Shown: positions 31,095-40,907, numbered from the stretch's first letter. The stretch: DNA of 64,000 bases from Symbiodinium microadriaticum (GCA_001939145.1 LSRX01000356.1:246412-310411), one strand, 5' to 3'. Made by a program: numbers and translations. The notes: a model not told the origin generated them from the letters alone.

Positions 31095-31376
31095 CTATTT
31101 TGGGGTCCCATCTTCACCTCCTGTTTCAGACCCATGTAAAAAACAATAGTCACGCATCATTCGGGAACCTACTCGACAAATCATCTCAACATCCAAGACC
31201 CTGATTAAACACCAAGGAGCCCAAGCAACAGCCAAAAACCTTTTTTGCAAACTTTCCTCCTCTTGCCTTCGCTTTAAGCCCCTGACAAGCCTCCAGCATT
31301 CCCCATGGGGTTTTGTTTGGGAGGCCGTGCGATACGAGGCACGCGCGAATCGTCCACCACGGCAGGAGAGTGTCAT
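31095..31376 (-). CDS. unassigned 93-codon open frame
   Basis: It includes WRLVRGLKRRQEEESLQK and VLDVEMICRVGSRMMRDY, with a C-terminal GSETGGEDGTPK before TAG. It is charged and helical. No comparable + frame exists here, so it is the best minus-strand candidate in the region. Confidence 0.45.
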   Translation of the reverse strand: MTLSCRGGRFARASYRTASQTKPHGECWRLVRGLKRRQEEESLQKRFLAVAWAPWCLIRVLDVEMICRVGSRMMRDYCFLHGSETGGEDGTPK

Positions 31377-31590
31377 GAAAGGGAGGGCTTTTGAGGGGTT
31401 TAGGCTAGGGCTGAAGGGACTAGGCTTTAGAGGGTACAGGATTTAGGATTTAGGATCTACTTGCTTATTTCAGTTTTAGCTCTTCAGGGGCTCGGGGTTT
31501 AGGTTTTGGGGTTCAGGATGTGTGAGTCTGATTTCAGTGGTATGTTGGTGGGGGTTTCTATGAGCCTACAGTTAAGCTCAAAAGCTCGTC

Positions 31591-32070
31591 ATGCCTCTCC
31601 CCAGGGGTCAACGGAGAAGCAGGTCAAAAAGTGGCCGTTCAGTTTTAGAGTTTTACCGGGCCCTTCCGATGATTTTTCTCTCAGATGACCTTTGTATGAT
31701 CCGTGCAGATCTAGAAGGCCAGCCTTCTCCACACCGTGGAATCCAGCAAACTGCCATGGGTGATAGCGATGCGGGATTCTCGGCCTATTTGGGGTATAAG
31801 ACTGATACTGTAAATATAATCCCCAAACAAGTGGTGCAGGGCAGTAGTCTTTCTGCTATGAGGCATATGCCACAAAGATGCCCAAGTTCGAGGCACTGCC
31901 GATGTCGACAACGGTATCGGCGTATCGGGCCCCACGGTGTCAACACTGGTCTGAGTCGCAATACGGTTGATGATATAAATCCTATAAGGACCTTAAACTA
32001 TGGGAATTATGGTATACTCCTTCTCATGGGTAATGCAGGAGTTATAATTATCATCAACTGTAGCTCCTAA
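31591..32070 (+). CDS. 159-codon open frame with MITE-derived C-terminus
   Basis: The first ~123 codons are protein-like: PLPRGQRRSRSKSGRS, VLEFYRALPMIFLSDDL, CMIRADLEGQPSPHRG, DAGFSAYLGYKTDTVNII. The last ~36 codons (TVDDINPIRTLNYGNYG and onward) are translated from family A MITE 31962-32062. Either an intron begins before the MITE or the element donated the stop. No domain is recognised. Confidence 0.55.
   Translation: MPLPRGQRRSRSKSGRSVLEFYRALPMIFLSDDLCMIRADLEGQPSPHRGIQQTAMGDSDAGFSAYLGYKTDTVNIIPKQVVQGSSLSAMRHMPQRCPSSRHCRCRQRYRRIGPHGVNTGLSRNTVDDINPIRTLNYGNYGILLLMGNAGVIIIINCSS
31962..32062. repeat. MITE-like palindrome, family A copy 7
   Basis: Arms are TACGGTTGATGATATAAATC and GTTATAATTATCATCAACTG plus TA. 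The ATTACC part of the left arm is lost. It lies inside an open frame. Confidence 0.85.
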
Positions 32071-32371
32071 ACTCACCCTATATAGTGCCCCTACACGGAA
32101 CCTTTAAAGGAAGGAGCGTTGTAAAGTCCTGTAAAACCCAACGAAGCCAACGACACCCTATGACATTCCAGAATGCCGCGTAAACCCAACTAACAGGCCC
32201 TATTGAGACTGACAAAGCCTTAGCAAGCCCAGCAATACACTATAGAATAGATTAAGCTGTTTTGCGGCCATATGACCGTTTGCCTGTAGCACCTAAACCT
32301 TCAACCCTTCTTTGCACCTCTGGAACCCGATTTAGACCCAGGAAAACCCTAGACAACCTACAAAATCAATA

Positions 32372-32446
32372 TTTGGTCATCCTCCAAACTAGTAGGGCAC
32401 CCTTATACAAAGGACCCCCAACAAGAACCTTAATTAAGAGACCCTA
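32372..32446. repeat. family C remnant
   Basis: AGTAGGGCACCCTTATACAA and AGGACCCCCAACAAGAACCT match the C core. The arms are decayed. Confidence 0.5.
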
Positions 32447-32522
32447 AACCCTGAACCCTAAACTTTACACTTTCCCTAAACCGTAAACCCTAAACCCCTA
32501 CACCCTAAAATCCCGAAGTCAG

Positions 32523-32627
32523 GACTCGTCGGCCTCGCCTCCGAAAGCGACGCCGAAGCCGCTGAGCCAGCGGCTTCCCGGTGAAGATCTCTGGCAGATG
32601 CCCTCTGCGAGCCCGGCGTCGTTCGCT
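32523..32627 (+). CDS. candidate exon, Ser/Pro/Lys-rich
   Basis: After cgaagtcag: DSSASPPKATPKPLSQRL, PGEDLWQMPSASPASFA, ending at GCT|GTGCGG. It is a 35-codon disordered segment, GC-rich relative to its flanks. Confidence 0.6.
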
Positions 32628-32936
32628 GTGCGGGGCTTTTTGGGGGCCTGGGGCTTAGGGTTTAAGGATTTTTGGTACTTAGGGGTGGTTTCATGGAAAA
32701 ATATGTCGAGATGCCCTTTGTGAACCTGGTTTAGGGTTTGGGGTGTTTAGGGTTTGGGTTTGGGGTGTTGGAGGCTTCGGGTTTGGGTTCTTTGGTGTCT
32801 TAGGGTTCAGGGCTTTTGGAGGCTTAGGCTTTGGGATTTTGGAGGGTTCAGGGTTCAGGGTTTTGCGGCCTGGGTTTTAGGGTGTTTTGGGGTTTAAGTT
32901 TAGGGTTTCAGAGTTTTAGGGTGTTTTGGGTTTAGG

Positions 32937-33356
32937 TTGAGGGTCATAGAGCCTAGAGCTATGAGCGATACCAGGTCCATCTCTTCAGATGCCATGCCGT
33001 TGCACCGATACGACTCAGAATCACGGAGGAAGTCTGGCGATTCTTCTCAGGACGTCATGCCGGAAAGAAGATCGGTGGATTCAAGCCTTTCGCTGGGGTC
33101 TGCCCTGTCGAGCTCTGTGCAGGAGTCCACGTGCTGGAAGCTTCCCCGTGCAAGACGGTTTCTTCGACCCACGTGGCGGACGAGAATGAATGAGGGAAGG
33201 TTCAAGGCCTGCGAGAACAGCATCGCTGTGTACATCGAAATCAGTTCAGAGGCCATGAAGCAGCTCGGCTTCCCGGGAGGACATGTACATGCACATGAGC
33301 TTCACTCCAACCAAGGAGGGACGAGCCACGATGCAGGCGTACATGTAGGAAGCTGA
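32937..33356 (+). CDS. 139-codon open frame, likely exon(s)
   Basis: A possible start ATG lies at 32961 (MSDTRSISSDAMPLHRYD). It continues SESRRKSGDSSQDVMPER, RSVDSSLSLGSALSSS, FKACENSIAVYIEISSEA and MKQLGFPGGHVHAHEL to TGA 33354. The N-terminal half is Ser/Arg-rich and looks like a phospho-regulated disordered region. The second half is more folded. It follows exon 32523 and precedes MITE B3. It is one of the best coding stretches here, with no family recognised. Confidence 0.65.
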   Translation: MRVIEPRAMSDTRSISSDAMPLHRYDSESRRKSGDSSQDVMPERRSVDSSLSLGSALSSSVQESTCWKLPRARRFLRPTWRTRMNEGRFKACENSIAVYIEISSEAMKQLGFPGGHVHAHELHSNQGGTSHDAGVHVGS

Positions 33357-33373
33357 GGGCCATCTATAGTATC

Positions 33374-33497
33374 TACTTGGAGGCCCAGGGGACTTAGTAA
33401 GTCGGTTATAAGTAGGGCTATCATTAGGGTAACTCCATTTAGGGTACTTATAACTCTACTTATAACCCACTTACTAAGTCGCCTGGGCCTCCAAGTA
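33374..33497. repeat. MITE-like palindrome, family B copy 3, between coding islands
   Basis: Arms are TACTTGGAGGCCCAGGGGAC plus TTAGTAAGTC and its inverse ending GGGCCTCCAAGTA. The element is open in the frame that leads into 33498-33584. Confidence 0.9.
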
Positions 33498-33584
33498 TAC
33501 GCGGACGACGGTCTAGAACTTCGTGGACAGGGAAGGCAGGGTCGCTCTGAAGACCCTCTGGCGACCAGGGCTGCGTGCGGCAGG
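33498..33584 (+). CDS. candidate exon directly after a MITE
   Basis: ADDGLELRGQGRQGRSED and PLATRAACGR run to AGG|GTTGAA. The left boundary is the end of MITE B3 and no acceptor lies between. The upstream codons may have been displaced by the insertion. Confidence 0.5.
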
Positions 33585-33622
33585 GTTGAAGGTTCTAGGG
33601 CTCTCAGGATTTTAGGGTTTAG

Positions 33623-33885
33623 GGTTTAAACTCCGCTTCAACCCGGACGTCCATTGGCAGAGAGAAGCCATCGAAAGAACATTTCCGAGCACCCCCTCCA
33701 TTTCTACCATTCCCGCCCACCCCAAACACCCAGAGATCAGAGGGGTCTCTGAGAACTTGAGGCATCGAGGCGTGTCAGGCTTGGCCTCAACCCTAGCCCC
33801 TGCCCTTGGCTCGTTCTTATGGAGCCAGGAGAACATGAAGTTGGTGGAAGAAGAGCGCATCTTCCTTCAAAAGTGGCTTGCCTGA
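33623..33885 (+). CDS. candidate terminal exon, 86 codons to TGA
   Basis: After gggtttag: LRFNPDVHWQREAIERTF, PSTPSISTIPAHPKHPE, GVSENLRHRGVSGLAST and SQENMKLVEEERIFLQKW plus LA-TGA. It has no ATG, as expected for an internal or 3' exon. A minus frame (33612-33860) overlaps but is less balanced. It probably ends the + strand gene that includes 32523-33584. Confidence 0.6.
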
Positions 33886-34019
33886 AGAACTGAAATTGGT
33901 TTGCACATGTAGCATGACGGACCCTCTATTGCTGCGCTGGCAGTATCCTGAAGGTGTATCCTTGTGTATTGGAAGTAGAAAGTAAACAGCAATTAAGACA
34001 TTGAGAAAAGCTGTAAGCA

Positions 34020-34150
34020 AATCCAAGGCCCCAAACCCTAAAGTGAGCCCCGTAGGCCCTAAACTCCAACCTAAACCCTATGCGCCCCTAAACCCCAAAC
34101 CGTTTGCACACTTAGGGTTTAGGGTTTAATGACCCACCGCTTCCCTTCAT
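34020..34150. repeat. telomere-like zone, C-rich to G-rich
   Basis: CCCTAAA and CCCCAAA units are followed by TTTAGGGTTTAGGG at 34113. The surrounding 33.9-34.6 kb shows no firm exon. Confidence 0.6.
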
Positions 34151-34622
34151 GGGGATCCGACCGCGACCGATATTGGCAGTATGGCTTTAGGCTAAAGGGT
34201 TGATAGGGCTCACGGCCAAGGGCCCGCAGTTTCACAAAATGATGTAGCCAGCAACATGAACTGCATGACAGTGTCTAGGTAACAGTATATGTTAGTCTGT
34301 GGACCCTGACGTCAGGAACCCGCATACGGCTCTGACGCGCAGTCGAAACCGTCATGCACCTGGATGCGAAACCCCCTGAAAAAAAAGAGCAACAACAAGA
34401 ATCCTCAAACAACGAAGAACTCGGACCTCCAAACCTTACTCGTAAAGTGTAAACCTCCCCCTTCCCCACCCCTCCGTTCCAAAAACACAAACCCGAACTC
34501 TCAAAGGCATAGAACGAAAACCCTACACCATTCACCCTAAACCCTAAACCTCAGAGGCGTAGAACAAAAAACCCTACCCGAAACCCACACCCTTTCCCTT
34601 GAAACCTAAGCTTACCACCTAG

Positions 34623-34647
34623 GTCAAAAATGGCCATGCGACAGAAG
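34623..34647 (+). CDS. candidate micro-exon VKNGHATE
   Basis: Between ccacctag and GAAG|GCAAGT, a good GC-AG-type donor. Confidence 0.35.
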
Positions 34648-34723
34648 GCAAGTCCTTGAGTCGAGTTTGCTGGAATAACTCCCTGCGTCTTAGTGGGGAA
34701 TTGGGGGGGGGGGATGAATCCCG

Positions 34724-34827
34724 ACTGCTGATGTTATAAATCCTGCATTACCTCAAGGACGCTAAACCATGCGAATTATGGTATATTCCCTCTTCTGGGT
34801 AATGCAGGATTTATATCATCCACCGTA
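34724..34827. repeat. MITE-like palindrome, family A copy 8
   Basis: Left GACTGCTGATGTTATAAATC (mutated), right GATTTATATCATCCACCGTA. Confidence 0.85.
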
Positions 34828-35280
34828 TCATCGCCCCTTCAGATCCCTCATAGTAGTCCCAGTACTCCACTCCCTCCTTCCCTATTCAGAACCAGTCAGA
34901 ATAACAGCCACGGGGCTTCAATAAGATTTTCATTGAGCCCTGAAACCGAAGAGACATCCTGAGGTCCCACACCTTGTTTATACTGTAGTGTTTTAGGGTT
35001 TAGGGTGTAGGGCGTTTGGGGTTAGGGTTTTTTGATGGAGTGGGTTCAAGCATGTTCAAGCCCCGCACATGTCTTGGGTTTAGAGGATTCCCTTCGGGTT
35101 GAGTGTTTACCCGAAATACCAAGTCCTAGACCTAGAACCCCTATAAACCCTAAACCCTACACCGCTCTAAACCTAGAACTCTAAACCTTTCAAAAGCAGA
35201 ACCTTAACTCGAACCCTAGACCGAAAACCTGCGCCCCAAAAATCCTGAATTCCCAAGATCCCACGCGCCGAACAGTATCA

Positions 35281-35381
35281 GGGTGGTTCTCTAACTTAGG
35301 GTCCCCTTTTAGGTCCCCAAATGTAGTACGGCACCCTTATAAAAAGGAGCTCAACAGGGACCCTAATTTAGAGAACTACCC
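35281..35381. repeat. family C element, copy 6 (intact)
   Basis: GGGTGGTTCTCTAACTTAGG at left and CCCTAATTTAGAGAACTACC at right. The core TGTAGTACGGCACCCTTATA is present. It is a good reference copy. Confidence 0.9.
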
Positions 35382-35390
35382 ATCATACAG

Positions 35391-35437
35391 CACGGCTTGA
35401 GCAGCAGGGCTCCAGCTTTGATGGTTTGTTTGCTTTT
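35391..35437 (+). CDS. candidate exon RLEQQGSSFDGLFAF
   Basis: The acceptor ccatcatacag begins at the very edge of MITE C6, and the donor TTT|GTGAGT is consensus. This is the clearest case of an element sitting at a splice acceptor. Confidence 0.55.
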
Positions 35438-35654
35438 GTGAGTGCGAGTGTGTTTGTATGCTTGCGTTACGGCTTTTGTTGTGGATGAGAAGAAATGAAA
35501 GCTCATAGAATCTCTGAAACTCATATGAAGGTCTTACAAACCCTAAACCCTAATGCCTCATAGTTGCCCTATGTTCGTTTGTGATGAGGAGGATGGGAGC
35601 GATGACTGCCAGGGCTGTAAGATGTGTGGTAGGGTTTAGCGTAGCTAGTAGTTG

Positions 35655-36044
35655 CCAGTAGCACCGGTGAGGGCTACGAGGTGGACCGGTATCGACGGCG
35701 TTGTGCACCGGCATGTGCGCAAGTATCACGAAAATCTGCTCGCGGCTGATGGCATCAAATGGTGGACGCTCTTTGAACCCAACGACGATTAATCCATGGT
35801 TCATCCATCCAGCAAGGTGGACGTTTTTTCAGCCCTTGAGGCCCGACGACAGTTCATCATGGTGCACGAGTACGACGAGGATTCATCCATCCGGCAAGTG
35901 GTGGACGTCTTTTTCAGCCCTTGAGGCTTGACTGTTACTACGGTGTCATTCCTGAGACTGGGACGAGGACAGTGACGACTGGTAGAGGATGGTGCGCATG
36001 AGTCGGATGATGATGACGTCGGCGATTGCTACGACGATCCCTAA
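35655..36044 (+). pseudogene. coding-like frame broken by TAA and two TGA
   Basis: One frame reads RHVRKYHENLLAADGIKW, WTLFEPNDD-TAA, VHPSSKVDVFSALEARR, QFIMVHEYDEDSSIRQV, VDVFFSP-TGA, then TGA again and VEDGAHESDDDDVGDCY to TAA. It contains a diverged tandem pair around GGACGT(C/T)TTTTTCAGCCC. All four segments look coding. It may be a decayed gene, or spliced exons in coincident frame. Confidence 0.45.
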
Positions 36045-36054
36045 GGCTACAAGT

Positions 36055-36145
36055 ACCCATCTAGTATATACTTAGGCCTTAAGGTACCTATATAGGGACC
36101 CCTTCAAGGCTTAAGTATCTACTATCAAGGTACATGGAGCCTTTG
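36055..36145. repeat. imperfect hairpin element
   Basis: CATCTAGTATATACTTAGGC and GGCTTAAGTATCTACTATCA are near-inverse, about 90 bp overall. Confidence 0.5.
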
Positions 36146-36244
36146 GGGATGTTGATCAGCATTCTGTAAGAACACCGAGATGCTGCCAACCCAATTCCCA
36201 TCCCTAAACCCTAAACCCTAAGCCCAACTCCCTTCCCTGCTCAG

Positions 36245-36307
36245 GGTGTCACAGACGACACGGTCCAAGGTGTGCCTGTGTGGGCCTACGAGGACTTGCA
36301 GTTTGAG
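36245..36307 (+). CDS. candidate exon, 21 codons
   Basis: GVTDDTVQGVPVWAYEDLQF plus E lies between cctgctcag and GAG|GTCTGA. Phase 0/0, with acidic and aromatic residues and clean boundaries. Confidence 0.6.
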
Positions 36308-36379
36308 GTCTGAATCTTCGAGGTTTCTTTCAGAGTTTAGGGTTTAGGGTTGAGGGTTTAGGGCTTAGGGTTTAGGGTT

Positions 36380-37260
36380 TAGGGTTTAGGCCCTCGCCGT
36401 AACTGTGGCTTTTTGGTTGAGGGCTTCAGCCACTACAACAGGTAGAAACTTGCAAGGGAAACTTTCGAACGCAAGTGTACTTACTGTCATAACTCCTTCG
36501 AGACGCCTCAGAGTCCAATTTTACAAGTATGATTTGGCACTGCATGGCACAGCCCCTAAAGCACCCTTGAGGAGCCTTACAAACTGAGCCGAGCCGTGAA
36601 GAGTACGCGTGGCAGCAGTGTAGCATGGCAGCTACAGTCACAGACAGACATTTCTGTTTACAGGCTGCAGTAGGGGTGCCTGATATAAGGGCCAGTTGAA
36701 GCAGGGAGCTACTGTGTAGGGCATGCTGAACTATGCGTATGGCCTCTGTTTGAAGTGGCAACTACTCCAAACCCGTCGCAACAAAACATGTGGCACACGC
36801 GGCCCGCGTTGATATCAAGCTGTAGGAATTCGGCCGTAGAATCACTTTGCAGGTCTAAGGTTTGCAATCTTGGCTTCGTTGCAGTCGCAAGAGTAGAGTG
36901 TGAGCCACGCACCCCTCAAGTGATGAGTATATTTCGTGAAATCATTAACTGGTCGCTGAGCAGGTGACCAGTATTCCTTCTGCCATCATGTCGTGTTGCC
37001 AAGACTGAATCTTTTACTCTCTCCAGGCCAGGAAAGGAACGTGTTCAAAAAGATAAGAAACCGATCTGATCTAAGCAATATCTGTATCTTTACGTAATGC
37101 AGGCCTCGGAATAACTGGTAATCCCTACCCTTACGGTCCTCAGTAATATTTGTACCAAAATAGTCTCCGAAGCCCGTCTACTAATAACGAAGACCGCTGC
37201 TTAACCCTTACCCTCTAAGGACTCATATTTTAAGGCTTCTGGGCGCAAAGACCCTATTGA
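36380..37260. other. repeat-poor stretch, ambiguous frames
   Basis: It is free of heptamers. Open frames occur on + (36405-36587, LQGKLSNASVLTVITPSR; 36755-36967) and on - (36426-36761; 36709-36912). None has clear splice or selection support. Confidence 0.4.
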
Positions 37261-37305
37261 ATAAAGCCTTTGGGCGATTTTGATGTTAAGGGTAAGGGCA
37301 TTTAG

Positions 37306-37402
37306 CTGTCTGGGCACATGCGATGAAGATCCTGGCTGCACGCTCGGCGCCCTCGCTGCAAGCCGATCTCAAGAAGTGCAAGCAGCTCATTGCATTTTGG
37401 GG
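37306..37402 (+). CDS. candidate exon, helical
   Basis: After gggcatttag: VWAHAMKILAARSAPSL and QADLKKCKQLIAFW, ending before GTTTCAG. The A/L/K helix stands out. An alternative frame (CDEDPGCTLGALAASR) is also open. Confidence 0.5.
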
Positions 37403-37552
37403 GTTTCAGTCCTAGCCCAAGCCCGCACCCTTCACCCCTGAAAACCTGAAGCCCTTAAGCCCAAACATATCCACCTAGCAGTGACTTACATCAAGCCCCC
37501 AGGCCTCAGCAAGACTCCCAGCCAAACTTAGGGTTTAGGGTTTAGGGTTAAG

Positions 37553-37690
37553 CTGACGACCAGAGAGGCCAACCTAGCAGCCCCCCCAGCCCACGCCGCA
37601 ACAAAGCGAACCGCAAGCCTTGAATCGACCACAGAAGCCCAGCCATCCGTCAATGGCTGACTTTGGCTTTCTGAGGCTCATGTGGCATTG
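37553..37690 (+). CDS. candidate exon with in-frame TGA
   Basis: TTREANLAAPPAHAATKR, TASLESTTEAQPSVNG, then TGA 37658, then LWLSEAHVAL up to a consensus donor TTG|GTGAGC. If TGA terminates, this is a 3' exon of 35 codons. Confidence 0.5.
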
Positions 37691-37760
37691 GTGAGCTATT
37701 GGGTAAACGGTTCTTTGGTCAAGAGCTTTGTGCTTTGTTTGATTTTCGCTTTCTTCATGA

Positions 37761-37864
37761 TACGGTTGATGATATAAATCCTGCATTACCTTACGGACCC
37801 TACACTATGGGAATTATGGTATATTCCTTACTATAATAATGCAGGATTTATGTCATCAACCATA
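37761..37864. repeat. MITE-like palindrome, family A copy 9
   Basis: TACGGTTGATGATATAAATC at left, GATTTATGTCATCAACCATA at right. Confidence 0.9.
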
Positions 37865-37916
37865 CCTGCGGGCTTCAAGATTCAGGGCTGTCTCGTGTCG
37901 TCAGTGGTACTTGTGG

Positions 37917-38008
37917 GGGAGTTCTCTAAATTAGGGTCCCTTGTGAGGTTCCCAAAAAAGCACGGCACCCTTATGAAAAGGACCCTAAAAGGGACTAGAG
38001 AACTACCC
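37917..38008. repeat. family C element, copy 7
   Basis: GGGGAGTTCTCTAAATTAGG at left, AAGGGACTAGAGAACTACCC at right. Core CACGGCACCCTTATG. Confidence 0.85.
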
Positions 38009-38125
38009 ATGTACTGGCAGCTCTAGGGTTTGAAAACACAGAGCTGGTTTGCTGCAGTTCTTGCTATCCTGAACCCCAGCCCTCGAGCCCTAAATCAGTT
38101 CATGAATTAGGGGCTTCCGTATCAG

Positions 38126-38152
38126 ACCGTGATCTGGAGCGCTGAGGGCGTG
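38126..38152 (+). CDS. candidate micro-exon TVIWSAEGV
   Basis: 27 nt between ccgtatcag and GTG|GTACGA. Confidence 0.35.
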
Positions 38153-38399
38153 GTACGATGAAATCTTGAGCTATGCAGTCTGCTAGGACTGCTAGGACCC
38201 CTGCAATGTATCCTCAACAGGTCCGACAGACAGAGAGAGAGAGAGAGAGAGAGATGATACTTATTTATACATACATATACATACATAAATATATTTGTTA
38301 TACACACAGACACACTTATTAGGCGGACGTAGCGGACGTAGGGAGCGAGAGAGGGCGAGGGGATGCAGCGCCTCTAAACACTGCAGGATCGACACATGA

Positions 38400-38570
38400 A
38401 CCCCACTCCAGAGAACCCTAAACCCTAAACCCTACCGTAAACCCTAAAACCCTAAACCCTAGACCCTAAACCCTACATCCTAAACCCTAGACCCTAAACC
38501 CTAAACCCTAGACCCTAACCCCTAGACCCTAGACCCTAAACCCTAAACGCTAGACCCTAAACCCTACACT
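38400..38570. repeat. CCCTAAA / CCCTAGA telomere-like array
   Basis: About 20 units in which CCCTAAA and CCCTAGA alternate. It is the longest array with the AGA variant. A (GA)n run precedes it at 38226-38255. Confidence 0.9.
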
Positions 38571-38650
38571 GATGCCCCGAACCGGAAGAGCCTAAGACCC
38601 TGAACCCCAAGCTTCACGCCCTACGCCCAACAAACACGCGTAAAGCCGGA

Positions 38651-38965
38651 AACCTTAATGTAGGGGCCTTAGTAATTCGAAGAGGGTTTTGGGCCATATT
38701 AAACTATATTTAGGGTTTAACCTTAATGTAGGGGCCTTAATAATTCGAATAGGGTTTTGGGGCATATTTAACTATGTTTAGGGTTTTGGGGTTTTTTAAA
38801 ACTATAATCCTAATAAGGAACCCCAATATACTGTTGATGATATAAATCCTGCGTGACCTTAAGGACCCTAAATTATGAGAATTGTGGCATATTCCTTATC
38901 ATGGGTAATGCAGGATTTATATCATCAACCGTGGTATAGGTAATTATTATGGCCCCTATATTACA
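38651..38965. repeat. family E element split by family A MITE, with 68-bp tandem pair
   Basis: Two 68-bp units (38651-38718, 38719-38786) each hold GTAGGGGCCTTA(G/A)TAATTCGAA. The right side is interrupted by family A copy 10 (38829-38933) and resumes GGTAATTATTATGGCCCC. The A insertion is therefore younger. Confidence 0.7.
38829..38933. repeat. MITE-like palindrome, family A copy 10 (nested)
   Basis: TACTGTTGATGATATAAATC at left, GATTTATATCATCAACCGTG at right, with ATATA/GTATA flanks. Confidence 0.9.
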
Positions 38966-38991
38966 CCCTAAGCCCCCCATTTCCCTAAACC

Positions 38992-39120
38992 CCTGAACTC
39001 GAATACCTGATCAGTGCCGCCTGGGGCGTCGAGCTCACCGAAGCCTCGAAAGCCGAAATCTCTGAGCAGGCGGACTGGGCCCCCTTGAAAGGAACCCTTG
39101 AAACGGGCTCCTTTAAGTAA
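38992..39120 (+). CDS. candidate exon, 42 codons
   Basis: PELEYLISAAWGVELTEA, SKAEISEQADWAPLKG and TLETGSFK run to TAA. A GC donor (GAGCAG|GCGGAC) is possible. The downstream part merges into the AAGGGTTCC minisatellite, which may have supplied the 3' codons. Confidence 0.5.
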   Translation, partial: PELEYLISAAWGVELTEASKAEISEQADWAPLKGTLETGSFK

Positions 39121-39400
39121 AGGGTTCCTTCTAGAGGGACCTTGTGAGGGTTCCTTTTATTAAGGGATCCTTGAATTGGAAACTTTCTTTAAGTGATCCT
39201 TTCAGGCTTTCTTTTTGCAGGGATCTTGTGAGGGTTCCTTTTATTAAGGGATCCTTGCATTGGAAACTTTAAAGGTGCCTTTTAGAGACCCTTTAAGGGT
39301 TCCTTTTACAGGGATCTTGTGAGGGTTCCATTAAGGGATCCCTGAAAACTTTGTAATCGTGCCCTGAAGAGATCCTTTCGGGGTTCCTTTACGGGGATCT
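39085..39400. repeat. 84-91 bp tandem repeat of GGGTTCCTTTTATTAAGG type
   Basis: CTTGTGAGGGTTCC recurs at 39141, 39225 and 39316 with TTGGAAACTTT between. It is related to the 12-bp GGTTCCTTTAAG arrays at 21 and 23.5 kb. Confidence 0.8.
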
Positions 39401-39839
39401 ATAAGGGGTTCTACGGGTTTGTGGGTTTCGGGTTGAGGGTTAGGGATTTAGGGTGTAGGGTTGAGGGTTTAGGAATTTAGGGTTTAGGGTGTAGGGTCTA
39501 GCATTGTAACGGTTACTGAAGGGCAAGAAGGTTTACAAAGCTTTAGGGCGCTTGGAGGCTTATCCGAGAAACGCGTAAAGCAGCGGGTTTAGGGGGATTT
39601 AGCTGTGGCTTCGGATTTTAGTGCTCGGGGTTTAGGATTTAGGGATCAGGATCTAGGGAGAGTCTATGTATATGTTTCCCTCCGCATTGAAGGCCCCTTG
39701 ATTGGGGCATGTAAGATTACCCGAAGTCTAGCACCGCAGTGCTGCAAATTAGGGGCTGGAGGGGTGCTACTTGGCCGGGTGCTGCGAAGAGCCAGTGCCG
39801 CAAGATTGCAATTACTCGTAGCATCACCTGAACCCTAGA

Positions 39840-39938
39840 CCCTAAGGGTCCAAAAGACCCAATAATAAGTTACTTTGGTTGCGGATAGTAGTTAGCTAGG
39901 CTAATATTTGGGAGAGTATACGATTATCCTTTCTAAAG
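39840..39938. repeat. family F element, right end missing
   Basis: CCCTAAGGGTCCAAAAGACC starts it. The GCGGATAGTAGTTAGCTAGG core matches 28556. Confidence 0.75.
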
Positions 39939-40012
39939 TCCCAAACCCTGAGCCTAAACCAGGCCCTGACCCCCAACGGATGGGTTTGGGGAAGGATTAG
40001 CTCCAGACGCAG

Positions 40013-40063
40013 GAGGTTGCCATGTCTGAGCCGTGTAAACTGCACGAATCCCTGGTCATGTAG
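40013..40063 (+). CDS. candidate exon EVAMSEPCKLHESLVM
   Basis: After cagacgcag, open 16 codons to TAG, or ending at CCGT|GTAAAC. Confidence 0.4.
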   Translation, partial: EVAMSEPCKLHESLVM

Positions 40064-40152
40064 AAGCCTTAATAATTACCAATATTGTTCCTTATTTATT
40101 AGTGGTGTAAATGGAGCCCCAAACCCTATTCTAATTATTGAGGCCCCGACAT
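40063..40152. repeat. family E element, copy 2
   Basis: GAAGCCTTAATAATTACCAA at left, CTATTCTAATTATTGAGGCC at right. Confidence 0.65.
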
Positions 40153-40660
40153 TATAGGTTTCAAGTTTTGGGGTCGGCAGGGTTCAGGGTCTAGGCAGGG
40201 TGGCTTTGAGGTTTACGTGCTTTGGGGTTTGTGGTCGGGTGGAATTCTACCCAGAGACCCGATATACTACATTACTGTACCTGCAGCTTACTTCGCGACG
40301 TTTTCCCCAAGTTTGGCGGCCATTCAAGGGCTTTAAGGCTTCGGGTTTCAATAGTTAGCCAACATTGTAGGATCCTTGTTGGCTCACGGAGTTGCTTGAA
40401 ACCCACCCTCTGAAACTACGCGGAACCTGTGAATGAATCCTACACCCAAGCCAGAACACATAAATCGCAAGCCTTCAGCGCCAACAGACAGCAAGATACG
40501 AATGAACGTTACAAGAAGTCAACCTTATAAACCCTGAAAACCTAAACCCTCAACCCTAAACCCTTGGCCCTAAGCCCTCAGCATGGTACCATCGATTTAA
40601 AGAGGGCTGCCTTGGTACATAAATGATGTGCGCTTCTCAGCTGCATAGCCCTGCTCGCAG

Positions 40661-40774
40661 GGCTATGCCACGTCGCGCAAAGACATTCAAGACTACATCA
40701 AGGTCCGGCCTTCCCGAGTTGACTTGCGCTCTGGGTCCATTATAATTGCTAGAGCATACCAAAACATACTGTAA
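40661..40774 (+). CDS. candidate exon
   Basis: GYATSRKDIQDYIK lies between ctgctcgcag and AAG|GTCCGG. Read on: VRPSRVDLRSGSIIIARA to TAA. Confidence 0.55.
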   Translation, partial: GYATSRKDIQDYIKVRPSRVDLRSGSIIIARAYQNIL

Positions 40775-40905
40775 TATACGATGTAAACAACCACAAATAA
40801 CCTACAATGATATCCTATGTCTTATGCCATACTATATAAATATGTCCTATATACAGTAATGTAACATACTTTAATGTCCTATAGAATATAACACACTATA
40901 CTATG
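40738..40905. repeat. AT-rich degenerate ATACTGTAATATA repeats
   Basis: ATACT, TAATATA and CTATATA phrases recur irregularly. Confidence 0.6.
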
Positions 40906-40907
40906 AG

